Shown piece after piece: positions 41,801 to 53,344 of a stretch of DNA of 64,000 nucleotides. This DNA comes from Saccharum officinarum (taxonomy: Eukaryota; Streptophyta; Magnoliopsida; Poales; Poaceae). The number at the start of each line of letters is the position of its first letter. Position 1 is the first letter of the stretch. The position numbers were made by a program, and so were the translations under genes. The stretch is taken from the NCBI GenBank assembly GCA_020631735.1, contig CM036225.1:70234662-70298661 (forward strand). Direction: 5' to 3'. The notes beneath the pieces were generated by a model. The model was not told where the DNA came from, made no database searches, and saw only the letters and a program-made list of their open reading frames with translations.

Positions 41801-44800
41801 CTTTTTGTTCGATTCCTCACAGACCACATTACTTCTTGAAATGCTCATGTGGCATTGTGGCAAACAGATGGAAATTCCTAATGCAACTAATGACTCAAAA
41901 ACTAACCCATCACATAAGTTCATGCTGTTGCTGTCTGGCTTGGGCGGGGAAGCCGTGCAGTTTGGCTAATGTGTTGCGCCTAGCCCTGGCCCATGACAGT
42001 ATGGTTATAAATTCACATTATAGTGCATGAAGACTTTTGTATGTTGTACTTTTGGTTAGGTTAGTAACAGCGCAAATCTTCCTTTCTGTCCACCTATTCA
42101 TCTGTGCAACCCTGACCCTGTTCCCAAGGGAATCTGGACTTAATTCTCCTCTGGAAAAACCATCTAAAATAGCCAAGCTCAGGTTTACAAACATGCAAAC
42201 ATTGATAGAAAGTGAGACTTGTATGTTGATGGAATTGTGGTTAAGATGTGCTTTAGGCCCAGACAATTTATTTAGAGCAGAAAGTATCGTATTAATGCCT
42301 TGAAGTGTCATTCCATTGGGTGCTGTTCTCCATATCAAAATTTGGATCTGCTACATTAATTGTACAGATGAACTAATCATTGGTTAGCTTCAGTTCTTGC
42401 AAGCGTGTAGGCCAAAGGCCTTGTGTTTATGTTCTGTTTGCGTTTTTTATGAACTGGACATAATACAATTGAATATGGCTTATCACCTTTATATTGATAT
42501 ATTTTTTTTAACTGGACCATAAAATTGGTGTTGAGTTTACAATTTACAAGCATGGTTATATCATTCAACAAATCATTAATTGAAGTTGTGGCTGATAAGA
42601 CTTCTCATTGAATATTTCTTGCCATCTGTTTTTGCATGAAAGCCTTACAGTATGTCTAATATCATCATTATGTCTGTACTTACAACAGTTTTTGCACTGC
42701 AGCTTTGTGAGTTGTCATTTCAGAAAACCCATCATCTCCGCAATCCATACAATGATAACCTCCCTGTTAAGGTACGTGGATCACCTTGTCTTAGGTGTTC
42801 GCTGGTCTTGGCTCCTTGAAATACGACGCCTTATGTTTTTTATATGTTATCAAATGGCAAGTGTGGAAACTGTTGGTTTAGCTTATACATATAGCACTAT
42901 TTCACGGCCTGTCTTGTTTCATATTTTTTTGATATATTTAAAATGTTGAATGAGCCATTGTCAAACCTGCCTGGAAATACTGAGCTGACTTTGCTTTAAC
43001 TACAAACCATACATATGTTGTTCATCCTTATTGTCTAGATTTATATTTCACCAGAGATTATAATATTGTGTTATGTTTGGCTGGTTGATTAAACTTCAAA
43101 CTTTTGTACAGTTTATATAATGATTAAAACACTAGCTGGAAAATTAATCTTGCCGGTAGGATATTCTAAATTGATGTTGGCCAGAAAGAAAAGTAACAGA
43201 AATTCTAGTGGTATGCACACACTGATGATTGACTAGATTGTTGAAACTGTATGCTTTTTTTATACATTTACATTCTCAAAAAGTTTCCAGGATTTAATTG
43301 TTCAGTTCACTTCTGATTAATGCAGATCAGCAGAGATTGCCAGGAACTAGAACCTTTCATTGGTGAGCAGTTGGCTTCTCTGCTTTATCTGGAGCCAGAC
43401 AGCGAACTTACGGTAGGTTATGCATTTATTGCCATTGCCATTTATCTTGTTTTTAACATTCCCATTACCTTTCTGTTTTCTTACTATCAGGCATATCAAC
43501 CTAGTCCATTGCAACCACAACTGACACTAGGATTTGGTCTAGTCACATTTGAGCACCATTTGCCTTGTTTCTTAACTCTAAACTAGTTTTGTAATTGTCA
43601 AACCATGGTTGTGGGTGACCATAATTTATGTGCATATAACATTCACATAGCAGGGTTGTGCTAGAAAGAGGTGGAAGATATCAGTAAAATTTACAATATT
43701 TCTTTACACTAAAGGTTTATTCTAATGGAGATAATTGCTACTGCTTTTAGATTGACTAAAATTTAATAATGGCACATTATATTCTCTTCATGGAATAAGG
43801 ACTAACATTGCATATACACTTCTCTACAAGCAGTAGCACACAGCTCCACATGTTGGTCGGTGCTAGTGTTATTTTGCTTAAAAGAGAATTAGCCTGGTAC
43901 ATTTTTGTCGAAAGGCCTGGTCCACTTGTGTTTACTTGATATATATTATTTTAGTTACCATATGTTGCCTCTTCCTTTTCTTCACTTGTTTGAAGTGTCC
44001 ATTTCCTGTGTCTGATATTTTTGAATATGGGTTCAGGCTATGCTAATTGCAGCAGAGGCCAAGCGAGAGGAGGAAAAAGCAAAGGGAGTCAGTGCTGACG
44101 AGGCAGCTGATAATCAAGATATTGTGCTGTTTGACGACAATGAAGAGGATGAGGAAGAGGAAAGCGAGGAGGAAGAAGAAGGCAACGGTCAAGAGTCTCA
44201 AGGGAGGGGAAGAGGAAGGGGGATGATGTGGCCGCCTCAAATGCCGATGATGCGTGGGCCAATGATGGCAGGGCGTGGCTTCCCTCCCAACATGATGGGT
44301 GATGGCTTTGGTTTCGGCGGCGGTTTCGGCATGCCTGATCCTTTTGGCATGCCACGCGGCTTCCCGCCATTTGTTGGCCCAAGGTTCCCCGGGGACTTCG
44401 CTAGAGGCCCGATGCCGGGGATGGGCTTCCCCGGCAGGCCCCCGCAGCCTTTCCCTCTGGGTCTTGACATGATGATGGGCCCTGGCCGTGGTCCACTGAT
44501 GGGAGGCATGGGAATGGGAGGGCCTGGACGGCCTAATCGCCCCATGGGTATGGCGCCCTTCATGCCCCCGCCACCTCCAAATAACCGTGCTGCCAAGCGG
44601 GAACAGAGAAGGCCAGGGGGTGACCGTGGGGACAGGTTCGAAACAGCGTCATCAGACCAGGGCAGCAGGGGCCATGATAACACTGGAAACTCTGGAGCAG
44701 ATGGAGCCAGAGCCCAGTCTGGAGACAGGTACAGTAGAAGCGCCCTTCGAGACGATGACAGCGAGAGTGATGAGGAGGCGGCTCCCAGGCGATCAAGGAA

Positions 44801-44807
44801 ACGATAG
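38872..44807 (+). CDS. CPSF30: CPSF30-L: cleavage and polyadenylation factor with CCCH fingers and YTH domain
   Basis: Subunit of the nuclear mRNA 3'-end processing complex that helps recognise poly(A) signals; the plant long form also reads m6A. Exons: 38872-39224, 39702-40085, 41159-41321, 41451-41561, 42703-42771, 43326-43412, 44037-44807, all GT-AG and in phase, 1938 nt, 645 residues (Arabidopsis long form is of similar size). Three CCCH fingers: C62-C70-C76-H80, C90-C99-C104-H108, C116-C124-C130-H134. The YTH domain is at about 247-388, with W267 in GIWATQ, W318 in GGNWK and W335 as likely cage residues. The rest is an acidic stretch, then RG and Met/Gly/Pro-rich sequence and a basic RSRKR end. 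No lesion seen; the gene appears functional. Confidence 0.95.
39702..40104 (+). CDS. CPSF30: Short CPSF30 isoform terminal exon (read-through of intron 2)
   Basis: If exon 2 is not spliced at 40085 the frame continues R-C-V-W-S-F and stops at 40102-40104. With exon 1 this gives a protein of about 251 residues holding the three CCCH fingers and no YTH domain. Arabidopsis makes a comparable short form of about 28 kDa by polyadenylation inside the same intron (established). No canonical AATAAA was seen just downstream, which is common in plants. Production of this form here is inferred. Confidence 0.6.
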
Positions 44808-44964
44808 AGTGATACCGAGTGGTTGAGATTCATGCTGTTACTAGATGTAAGAGAGGTACTGGTGAAACAGAGCTGAGATAGACTAAAATGGATTCTCTCA
44901 TTTTGTAAACTGAGATTAGAACTAAGATAGTGAAAAATGTGGATTATGTATAACTGTGACATTG
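44808..44964 (+). other. CPSF30-L 3' UTR region
   Basis: Sequence downstream of the stop codon; no other feature. Exact poly(A) site not determinable. Confidence 0.5.
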
Positions 44965-45155
44965 GTAGCTGAATTTTGCTGGCAGAAAACATTGTGGCAG
45001 GCTGAGATTGTACTAGTGGTGCATCACAGTATGACTCATGAGTTAGAAACTGGCAGAATAACGTTGGCATGAACTATCTGTTCAGTTGTGCTGTGCTTAT
45101 CATCACAACAATGTACACATGTACTATACAACAAGATGAGAATGGTTTATGGTCT
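44965..45155. repeat. 3'-flank repeat shared with both receptor kinase copies (copy 1)
   Basis: Blocks gtagctgaatttt.gct, aggctgagatt.t, ctagtggtg.a.cacag, ttggca.gaactatctg and gtgctgtgctt.tcatcacaac recur in the same order at 52738-52960 and 60374-60532. Confidence 0.7.
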
Positions 45156-45179
45156 TACATTATGGGGTCTGCGTTCACT

Positions 45180-45320
45180 CTTACACACATCACATCAAAT
45201 TTCGACGCATGCATGGAGCATAACTAATTGTATAGTTTGTCTGTAAATGTGACGAATCTTTTGAGCCTAGTTAGTAATTGGTGCCAAATAACAACGAAAA
45301 ATGCTACAGTAATATCGCGA
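45180..45320. mobile_element. Truncated Tourist-like MITE (GTTTAG family)
   Basis: Contains cacatcaaatttcgacgcatgcatggagcat, gaatcttttgagcctagttag and ccaaataacaacgaaaaatg of the family, but the left end and parts of the interior are missing. Confidence 0.6.
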
Positions 45321-45779
45321 AGTGCTAACATGTGAAAACACATATCATCAAAATACGCTGACAGCCTAGACCCAGATGGGGTAGCCGTGGACTGCACTAC
45401 ACATTTCCTTTTACTCTTATATTCTTCTCGCATATTTTACTCTTATATTATTCTCGCATATTGTTTGGTTGGCAAGATTGTGCTATATTTGAATTATTTG
45501 GGTTTATATATGCTCTCCCTACCCTTCCGTTACGACTTTGTCAAGGTTTCTACGTACCTGTTCACTTGTGCTTAGGCTTAAATAAGTTTTTGATTCACTT
45601 TAAACAACCAAACCGTCGTGAGTTGCCAAAAAATTACAGCATGTTGGGTTTGACGCACCGCTCAAATCAGAATCATCCGATCCTAGCTCCGAATCTATGA
45701 TGGGCATTTAGTTTGCATCTTCGGCTTATGCCATCCGTCACCAAGCTATTCCATTTGGCTAATGATATACACTTAAGAC
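45321..45779. other. intergenic, no gene seen
   Basis: AT-rich, with a short tandem repeat attcttctcgcatattttactcttat near 45420-45460. No gene supported. Confidence 0.45.
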
Positions 45780-46261
45780 GTCTGGACGGACGTACTCCTT
45801 CCTCCGCTCATTCCCGCAAGCGCTACTCGTCCAGCGACCCTATCCACTTGTCCCGTCCGCGTGCCCCGATGCTCATTGCGTCGTTTCCTCCCTACGTCGT
45901 CATGCCCATCCGCCCACCCCACTCCGTCTTTGCCGTTGTCGATCCCCCACATCGCCGCGCCCCTGCCGCGCTACGCCCATCCCTATAACCTCCTCCACGC
46001 TACCTCCCCGTGCTGCCTCCTCCGAGCTGTATTCCCCACCGGGCCCAGTCTGCCTCGCCCACCTCCACCGCACTGCCTCCTCGCTACGGCTGGCCTGCTC
46101 GCGTGACCACCTCCACCGAGCAGGCGAGCCTCCACGATGGATGCTCCAGTAAGCAGGCAAGGGGGACGAGACCAACGAATTGCCCATGTCGCTGCCACAC
46201 AGCGAGCTCCATGCACCGCCGTCGACCTCCGCATCAGCGTGCCTCCATTCGTTCAAGCAAA

Positions 46262-46725
46262 TCCCATGTTGCAAGAGTATGTTTCAAGTATTTCAGATGT
46301 TTTATTTGGATATTACAAGTGTTTCATTTTGATGTTGCAAAAGTAGATTGGAATATTGCACATGTTGCAGTGGCTATACACGTATGTTTCATGTGTATGT
46401 TCCAAATGTTATGTTTGTAAGTATTTCATCTGTATGTTGTATATGTTTTCACACAATGTTGCGAGTGCTTTATCTAGGTGTTGCGTATATTTGCAAATGG
46501 TTTTCAAGTGTTTTTAGATGTTTTTTTGCAAGTGTTTCATACGCATGTTTCGAGTGTTTCAACTGTTTCGTATATATGTTGCAAGTGTTTCATCTGGATA
46601 TTTCAAAAGTAGATCTGGTGTTGCAGCTAGTGTTTTATATGCATATTTCATGTGTTTCATCTGCCTTCAGACGTATGTTGCAAGTATTTCATTCACATGT
46701 TTCAAAAGTAGATCGGGTGTTACAT
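46262..46725. repeat. Degenerate short tandem array (TGTTGCAAGTGTTTCAT)
   Basis: About fifteen imperfect copies of a 22-26 bp unit alternating atgttgcaagtgtttcat and tttcaaaagtagat. The open frames here are by-products of the repeat (Phe/Cys/Val-rich). Confidence 0.75.
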
Positions 46726-46782
46726 CTCTGTCCTTACTTTTCTGCTGCTTCCGCTTCCCCTCGGTGTCTCCTCCTTCTCCTC

Positions 46783-47885
46783 CACTACTGCAGAAAACTT
46801 AACCGAGACGGACAAAATCGATTAACCGAGGCGGGCAAGCCAACCGCCTTCGTCAAAAGGTCACAATTAATTGGGCCTTAACGGAGGCGGTTGGCCAACC
46901 GCTTCAGTTAATAGATTAACCGAGGAATGCCCGTCTCGGTTAATGGATTAAAAAAACAAAAAAAACCCAGAGCCCACCAGCGAGCCCGTTTTCGAGCCCA
47001 TCGGCAAGCCCAATCCTAGCCCCAGAGCCAGATCCATGCCCATGCCAACGTCGGCCGCCCTCCATGCTCCCATCGCGGCGTCGCCTAGATTTGCCCCTTC
47101 TCGAGAGTCCTGCCACCGGATTTGCCTCTGCTCCATTGGATTTGCATCTGCTCCACCGGATCTACAAAGGGAGAGTGAGGGAGATGAAGAGAGGGAAGAG
47201 AGAGGGACAGGGATTTGTGTACCTGCTGCACCACCGGATCGAGCCCGCTGCCCGCGCCCTTGCTCCTTGTGCGTGCATCTGAGGGGCGCCGCGCGGCTCA
47301 CCACCACGCACCCCTCACCGCGCCGCTCACCGCCACGTCCACCGTGCACCCCTCACTGAGCCACCATGGTCCAGTGCCGAGAGGGAGGGAGCGCCGGGAG
47401 AGAGGGAGGGAGCCCGCCTCGATCCGCTAGAGCTGTGGGTGCCCGTCGCCGGAAGGTCGCGAGGAGGTAGAGGGAGCTCATGAGGAAGGAGGCTCGGCAT
47501 CGCTCGGGCTCGGTTTGGGAGAGGGAAGTCACGACTCGCGAGGAGGGGCGCCGCTCGGCTCGGTCTCATCAGAAAGAGGAGTGGTGAATGAGAAGAGAGA
47601 CCCTAAGGTGATGTATTTATATTCGAAGAAGGCTACCGGGCCTCGCCTGGGCCTATTGGGCCTCGGCCTTTTTAGAGGCGGGCCTTATAGGTTACGTTAG
47701 GACAACCGTCTCGGTTAATAGACATTAACCGAGGCGGTTCTGTTATGTTGCCCGCCTCGGTTAAGCATTAACCGAGGTGGTTATTGGCCGGCTGCCCGGC
47801 CATGAATAACTGAGGCGGGCAACCGGCTCAACCGCCTCAGAAGCTTTTTTTCAAGCGCCTTGGTTATTTTTTTTGTGTAGTAGTG
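46783..47885. mobile_element. Non-autonomous CACTA (En/Spm) element
   Basis: 1103 bp, starting CACTACTGCAGAAAA and ending TTTTTGTGTAGTAGTG, with the 3-bp duplication ctc on both sides (46780-46782, 47886-47888). Subterminal regions hold multiple copies of TTAACCGAGGCGG in both orientations (for example near 46800, 46822, 46877, 46915 and 47717-47840), which serve as transposase binding sites in this superfamily (family knowledge). The GC-rich middle has open frames on both strands but no recognisable domain; no transposase. Confidence 0.9.
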
Positions 47886-48115
47886 CTCCTCTCGACGCTG
47901 GCTGGGCATCTAGCGCCCTCTCCCCCTCTTAGTCACCTGCTGCAGCTGCTGGCTATGTGCATACGCGTGAGAAGCAGATAAGGCGCGAGCGGGACTCTCC
48001 ACGTGCAGTCGGGCGGCGCAGGCCCCGCATAGGTGGGCATGGGGGAGACGAAGTGCAGGCACGGGCATCCGTCCGAACATTCGGGCGCTAGCACGGCCTA
48101 TTCCATCATTCTGAA

Positions 48116-48522
48116 AAAACGATGGACGACTTGATCCTACATGCATGAGGAGCCAACTGGTGCCGGACGGAGCCCATCCACGAACCAAACAGGCTGGCGT
48201 AAAGTGGCCGTCTGGATTGCTTTGGCACATATGGGACTCACAAGATCAAACAAAACCCATAAGGACAAGGGTTGGCCGGCAGCCGGTGCAAGCTGAAGGA
48301 TTCCAGGATCGAGTAGCACTGTGATGTGATGACCAACCTATCAGAGCAAACTATATACCAGTCATTGTCTTCCCACCAGCTTCCAGTTGGAGGAGAGTGA
48401 CGCTAATGTTCCAACTCTGTGTACATCAAATTGATCCAGTCTTCGTCTCTGGTCTGTGAAAATTTTGACTACAGCCTACAGGTAAATTCGAGCTGAATCT
48501 GGTAGGAAGTGCTACCTTTGAA
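48116..48522. promoter_or_regulatory. Upstream region of receptor kinase copy 1
   Basis: No gene. It should contain the promoter of the plus-strand receptor kinase gene. No specific regulatory site beyond the TATA box at 48523 is recognised. Confidence 0.4.
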
Positions 48523-48530
48523 TATAAATA
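48523..48530 (+). promoter_or_regulatory. TATA box of receptor kinase copy 1
   Basis: TATAAATA about 90 bases upstream of the ATG at 48617, leaving a leader of roughly 60 bases. Confidence 0.65.
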
Positions 48531-51500
48531 AGAGGTACCACGAGTTGCCTTCTGCTAAAACAAACACACCCTGTCCAGCCATCCCAGCAACCAATTCAGA
48601 GCTCCATCGGCAGCAAATGGCTCTACTCCGAGAGCCGCTCTTGCTCACCTTTGTCTTCCTTGCATGTTCTCCTGGCTCTGTGTCCACAAGCAACACCACC
48701 GACCATGGTGCGCTCATGTCATTCAAGTCACACGTGAGCATGGACGCGTCGGCAGCCCTGATGCAATGGGGCAACCTGTCTGTTCCCATGTGCCAGTGGC
48801 CCGGTGTGGCATGCGGCTTGAAAGGAAGACGACTTGGCGTGTGGTGGCGTTGAACCTCGTCGGGCTCAACCTTGTTGGCACCATCACCACGGCTTTGGGC
48901 AACCTAACTTACTTGAGGCAGCTTGACCTGTCATCGAATCACTTCCATGGAATCCTGCCACCAGAGCTTGGTAATCTCCATGACCTAGAGACTCTTGTAC
49001 TCAGACAAAACTCTATCCAAGGATATATTCCACCATCACTTGCAAATTGCAGTAACCTTGTCATCATCGCTCTTGATACTAATAAATTACAGGGTGAAAT
49101 ACCAAGAGAGTTCAGCTCACTGCATAATATCAAGCAGCTCTACCTTGGCGAAAATAGACTTGTGGGAAAAATCCCTTCTAGCATTGGAAGCATTGCGAGT
49201 CTGGAAGAGCTCGTCCTACGATATAACAACCTGTCAGGAGAAATCCTAATAGAGATAGGTAGCATTGTCAATCTCACCCGTTTGTCTCTAGGTGCCAATC
49301 AATTTTCTGGAACGATCCCTGCTTCACTTGGAAACCTCTCAGCATTGACCATTCTCAGTCTTGCAGAAAATGAACTAGAAGGAAGCATCCCACCACTGCA
49401 AGGCCTCTCGTCTCTCCGTTTTCTTTGGTTTGGAGCGAACAAGCTAGAAGGAACCATCCCTCCTTGGTTACGAAACCTCTCTTCACTAGTATTCATAGAC
49501 CTCAGGGAAAATAGTCTAGTGGGTCAAATCCCAGAATCATTAGGAAATCTTGAGCTTCTTACGAAGCTTTCTCTCACAAAGAACAATCTTTCAGGTTCGA
49601 TATCCCATTCCATCGGAAACCTCCATGCTCTCTATGAACTTTATCTAAACCATAACAATCTAGAAGGATCTTTGCCTCAGTCAATGTTCAACCTCACTTC
49701 TCTCGAAATTTTGGCAATAAATTACAACAACTTGACTGGAGTTCTCCCAACCTATATGGGTAGCAAGCTATCCAAACTCAAAACATTCGTTATATCAAAT
49801 AATCGATTTCATGGCGTGCTGCCATCATCCATATGCAATGCTTCCATGCTTCAAAATATTCAAATAGTAAGCACCTTCATATCGGGAAAAATTCCACAGT
49901 GTTTGGGAACTCACCAGATGAACTTGTCCTCGGTGGCTCTTGAAGAAAGTGAGTTTGAAGCAACAAATGATGCTGATTGGGGATTCATGTCGAGTCTAAC
50001 CAATTGTAGCCATATGTGGGAAGTAGGTTTGGCCTCTAATAAGCTCAAAGGTGTTCTACCCAATTCAATTGCGAATTTTTCAACAGGAATGGAGTTTTTT
50101 AGCATCCAGGAGAACATGATATCTGGAACAATACCGGGAGGAATAGGGAACCTCGTCAATCTAAAAGCACTTGGTATGGATAACAATATTCTTTCAGGCA
50201 CTATTCCATCATCTCTCGGCAAACTCAAGAATTTGAATATATTATATTTATCCACAAACACTTTGTCAGGACCCATCCCTGTAGCTTTGGGCAATCTGAC
50301 ACAACTTAGTCAACTTTTCCTTAGTGATAATGACATTAGTGGACCTATACCTTCAATTCTCAAAAATTGTTCTTTACAAGTATTGGATCTTTCTCACAAC
50401 AATCTTTCCGGTTCAATACCTAAAGAACTGTTTTTCATATCAACATTGTCGATTTCCATGAATCTTGAAAATAATTCCTTGTCAGGGGCTTTGCCATCAG
50501 AAGTGGGCAATCTAAAAAATGTCAATGAAATTGATTTCTCTAATAATATGATTTCTAATGAGATTCCAGGCTCTATCAGCGAGTGCAAAGTCTGGTAAAC
50601 CTCAACTTGTCTAGAAACATCCTTCAAGGGACAATTCCAGTATCAGTAGGAACTCTAAGGGGCCTCTTCAAGCTTGATCTTTCCTACAATAATTTATCTG
50701 GGACCATACCTGAGACCCTTGCCAGATTAACGGGTATTTCTTCACTGAATATCTCGTTCAACAAACTCCAAGGTGGAGTTCCAACAGATGGGGTATTTGA
50801 GAATGCAACTATAATCTTAATCACTGGGAATTATGACCTATGTGGTGGTATCCCTCAACTGAAGTTACCACCTTGCTTGAACCACACCACCAACAAAGCA
50901 CATCAGAAACTTGCCATGATAGTTTCCATATGCAGCGCATGTGTTTTTGTCACACTAGTATTTGTACTATACACACTCCATCAAAAGAGCCAGAAGACAA
51001 AAGCAATAAACATACAAAGGTCCACCTTGAGTGAACAAAATGTGAGGATTTCCTTTGCCGAATTGGCCGATGCAACAAATAGTTTTGCATTTGAAAACCT
51101 CATTGGAGCAGGGAGCTTTGGATCAGTGTACAAAGGTAGAATGAGAGTAAACGGTCAGGATGCAGTTGTCGCTGTTAAGGTTTTCAACCTCATGCAACGT
51201 GGCGCATCTCAAAGTTTTGTTGCAGAATGTAACACTTTAAGATGTGCTCGACACCGAAATCTTGTAAAGATATTAACCGTCTGCTCAAGTATTGATTTTC
51301 AAGGACGTGACTTCAAGGCCCTCGTCTATGAGTTTTTACCTAATGGAAATTTGGACCAATGGCTACACCAAGATATCATGGAAGAAGATGGTGAACAGAA
51401 GGCACTAGAACTGATTGCAAGGCTACACATTGCAATTGATGTGGCAGCCTCGCTTGATTATCTACACCAACATACACCAGTGCCAATTGTTCACTGTGAT

Positions 51501-51642
51501 ATTAAGCCAAGCAATGTTCTCTTGGATTGTGACATGGTTGCTCACGTTGGTGATTTTGGGCTAGCACGGTTCTTGCATCAAGACAAAGATGAATCAAGTG
51601 GCTGGGCATCAATGAGAGGATCAGTTGGTTATGCAGCTCCAG

Positions 51643-52154
51643 GTATGCATCTAACCGCTCTCTTCTAATTAATCCACAATGTAGGCTAGAATAAAATTTA
51701 AGGTACTTTGGGTGTTTTACTTACTTAGATATGTAAATATAGCTAAACAGTAACTAAAATTTGAAGAATGTGAATGAGCTAAAATCTCTAAAATTATAGG
51801 GCGTGTTTGTTTCCGATTAAATCGGATTTGCGGCCACCCCACCGTGAGGATCAAAAAATTCCACCAAACACCTCCCGGTATCATCGATTCTTTTCACCGT
51901 GCAAGGCACAAAAACCTCAAAATTGAACTAGCGCTCGTGTTTTCCATGCTGCGGGCTGGAGGCCACGGTCATGATGCTGTGCCGCACAGTGCCGCACCGC
52001 AGTCCCAAACAAGCCCACAGTTAGACACTAAAATAAATATGTAAAATTAGTTGTCTGGAAATCATCTTTATACTAACGTTATTGTATGAATATATATCAA
52101 AATTTTCTCCATAAACAAATTTATTAAAAAGGGATTCATGTTGTTTGGTTTCAG
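51643..52154 (+). other. Kinase intron, copy 1
   Basis: GT-AG intron (CCAG|GTATGC ... TTTCAG|AGTATGG) at the conserved late position in kinase subdomain VIII typical of Xa21-type genes. It is longer than in copy 2 because of a MITE. Confidence 0.85.
51800..52016. mobile_element. MITE inserted in kinase intron
   Basis: 217 bp, ends ggcgtgtttgttt and aaacaagccc (inverted). Copy 2 has the uninterrupted site ttatagttagacac, so the insertion occurred after duplication or was lost cleanly in copy 2. Flanks atag/acag suggest a short, diverged duplication. Superfamily not assigned. Confidence 0.75.
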
Positions 52155-52558
52155 AGTATGGACTTGGCAATGAAGTCTCCACTCATGGTGATGTATACAG
52201 CTTCGGCATACTATTACTGGAGATGTTGACTAGAAAAAGACCAACAGACAATGAATTTGGAGGAGCCATCAGGCTTCGAAACTATGTTCCAATGGCACTA
52301 CTAGACAAAGTCAGTGTTATTGTAGATCAACAGCTACTAATAGACACAAAAGATGATGAACCAATCAATTCAAACTCCAGCAGTATGAGAAATGTGAGAA
52401 ATGTGAGAATTGCCTGCATCACTTCAATTTTGCAGGTTGGGATTTGCTGTTCAGATGAGGTGCCAACAGATCGCCCGTCAATCAGAGATGCTCTGAAAGA
52501 GTTGCAAGCAATTAGAGACAAGTTTCAGAAGCACCTCTGCTTGAAGGGTCGTAGTTAG

Positions 52559-52737
52559 TTAGCTGAAGTGTGAAGGATTTCGTATGTGTTGTCTTGAGTA
52601 CATGGGCAATGTGGTTAAAGCTAGGACATGAGTTGTAATTGATGGTTAAAAGATAAATTTTGGGTCCTACATTGTTTCCTTAAGGGTTGTAACCTGTTTC
52701 TACATGTGTTTGGTGACCTTCATGTAAAGCAACTACA
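52559..52737 (+). other. 3' UTR region of receptor kinase copy 1
   Basis: Closely related to the sequence after copy 2 (gctgaagtgtgaaggattt, atgggcaat.tggttaaagct). Confidence 0.6.
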
Positions 52738-52960
52738 TGAGTAGCTGAATTTCGCTCAGGCGGCAAAGACAGCAGTAGCAGGTTGAGGTTATTGAGCTAG
52801 TGGTGTACCACAGATTCTTTTTGGACATTTTGGTGTATGTGCGAAAATTGTACAATAACTTTGGCAAGAACTATCTGCTGTGCTTTTGTCTACACTTATC
52901 ATCATTACAGTGCACAGAAGCATGAAGCGTCATGAGGATGAGCTATGCAATGTAGGATTC
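52738..52960. repeat. 3'-flank repeat (copy 2)
   Basis: Second copy of the block found after CPSF30-L at 44965-45155 and after receptor kinase copy 2 at 60374-60532. Confidence 0.7.
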
Positions 52961-53344
52961 AATCATGTACTGTAGTGATAGGTCCACGCTAAAGTTGGGT
53001 AAAAGTGCAGCACAGCAAATCTGAGGCGCCGTCGTAGGTTAGCAGCAGAGGTAGGCAGGCGCTCTAGTATCAGTGGCAAATACATACTCTATCCGAGCTG
53101 AGTGAGAATCCCGTAGCCTGGAGACTGGATGGAAGACGGAGAAATCTGCAGATTCTTGGGCGTCTGTCAGCGGCTCCGGCACCGGCACCGGCACCGGACC
53201 AACCGCCCAGGCGCAGTGTGTGATCACATTTTCACCTGGCTGGGGCTGCTCCATATTAGGAGCACCTGGTGATAGGAGATAGGCCTGAGACGGTGAGGCC
53301 TCGATGTCCTTGGTTGTTCTTATGGTTTTGGGCTCCACCCAAAT
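52961..53344. other. no gene supported
   Basis: A 99-codon minus-strand frame (53338-53039) has no ATG at its start (GTG) and no domain that I know. A ccggcacc triplet repeat is present near 53174. Confidence 0.4.

Larger units (their letters stand above)
45780..48115. mobile_element. Older repeat element of unclear class, split by CACTA element
   Basis: The left part (45780-46782) is a GC-rich stretch followed by an array of tgttgcaagtgtttcat-type repeats; the right part (47889-48115) is GC-rich. The two parts are continuous once the CACTA element is removed. I recall the repeat array as a common dispersed grass sequence, but could not define termini; ggacgga words near both ends may be remnants of inverted repeats. 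Confidence 0.4.
48617..52558 (+). pseudogene. Xa21-type LRR receptor kinase, copy 1, two frameshifts
   Basis: Plasma-membrane receptor kinase of the LRR XII group, whose members include Xa21 and other pathogen sensors. It has a signal peptide (LLLTFVFLACSPG), an LRRNT with CQWPGVACG, about 22 LRRs of 24 residues (LxxLxLxxNxLxGxIP), a membrane helix (MIVSICSACVFVTLVFVLY), then the kinase: GAGSFGSVYKG, VAVKVF, IVHCDIKPSNVLL (non-RD, Cys in place of Arg) and GDFGLARF. Intron 51643-52154, final exon 52155-52558. A one-base deletion near 48837 and another near 50590 relative to copy 2 break the frame, so no full receptor is made. Sequencing error could account for either; both would be needed. Confidence 0.88.

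Noticed and set aside
44237..45070. 277-codon minus-strand frame opposite the last CPSF30-L exon
   Set aside because: Antisense to a Met/Gly/Pro-rich coding exon; no family resemblance.
53039..53338. 99-codon minus-strand frame as a small gene
   Set aside because: It begins with GTG, has no ATG at a suitable place, no recognised domain and no promoter context.
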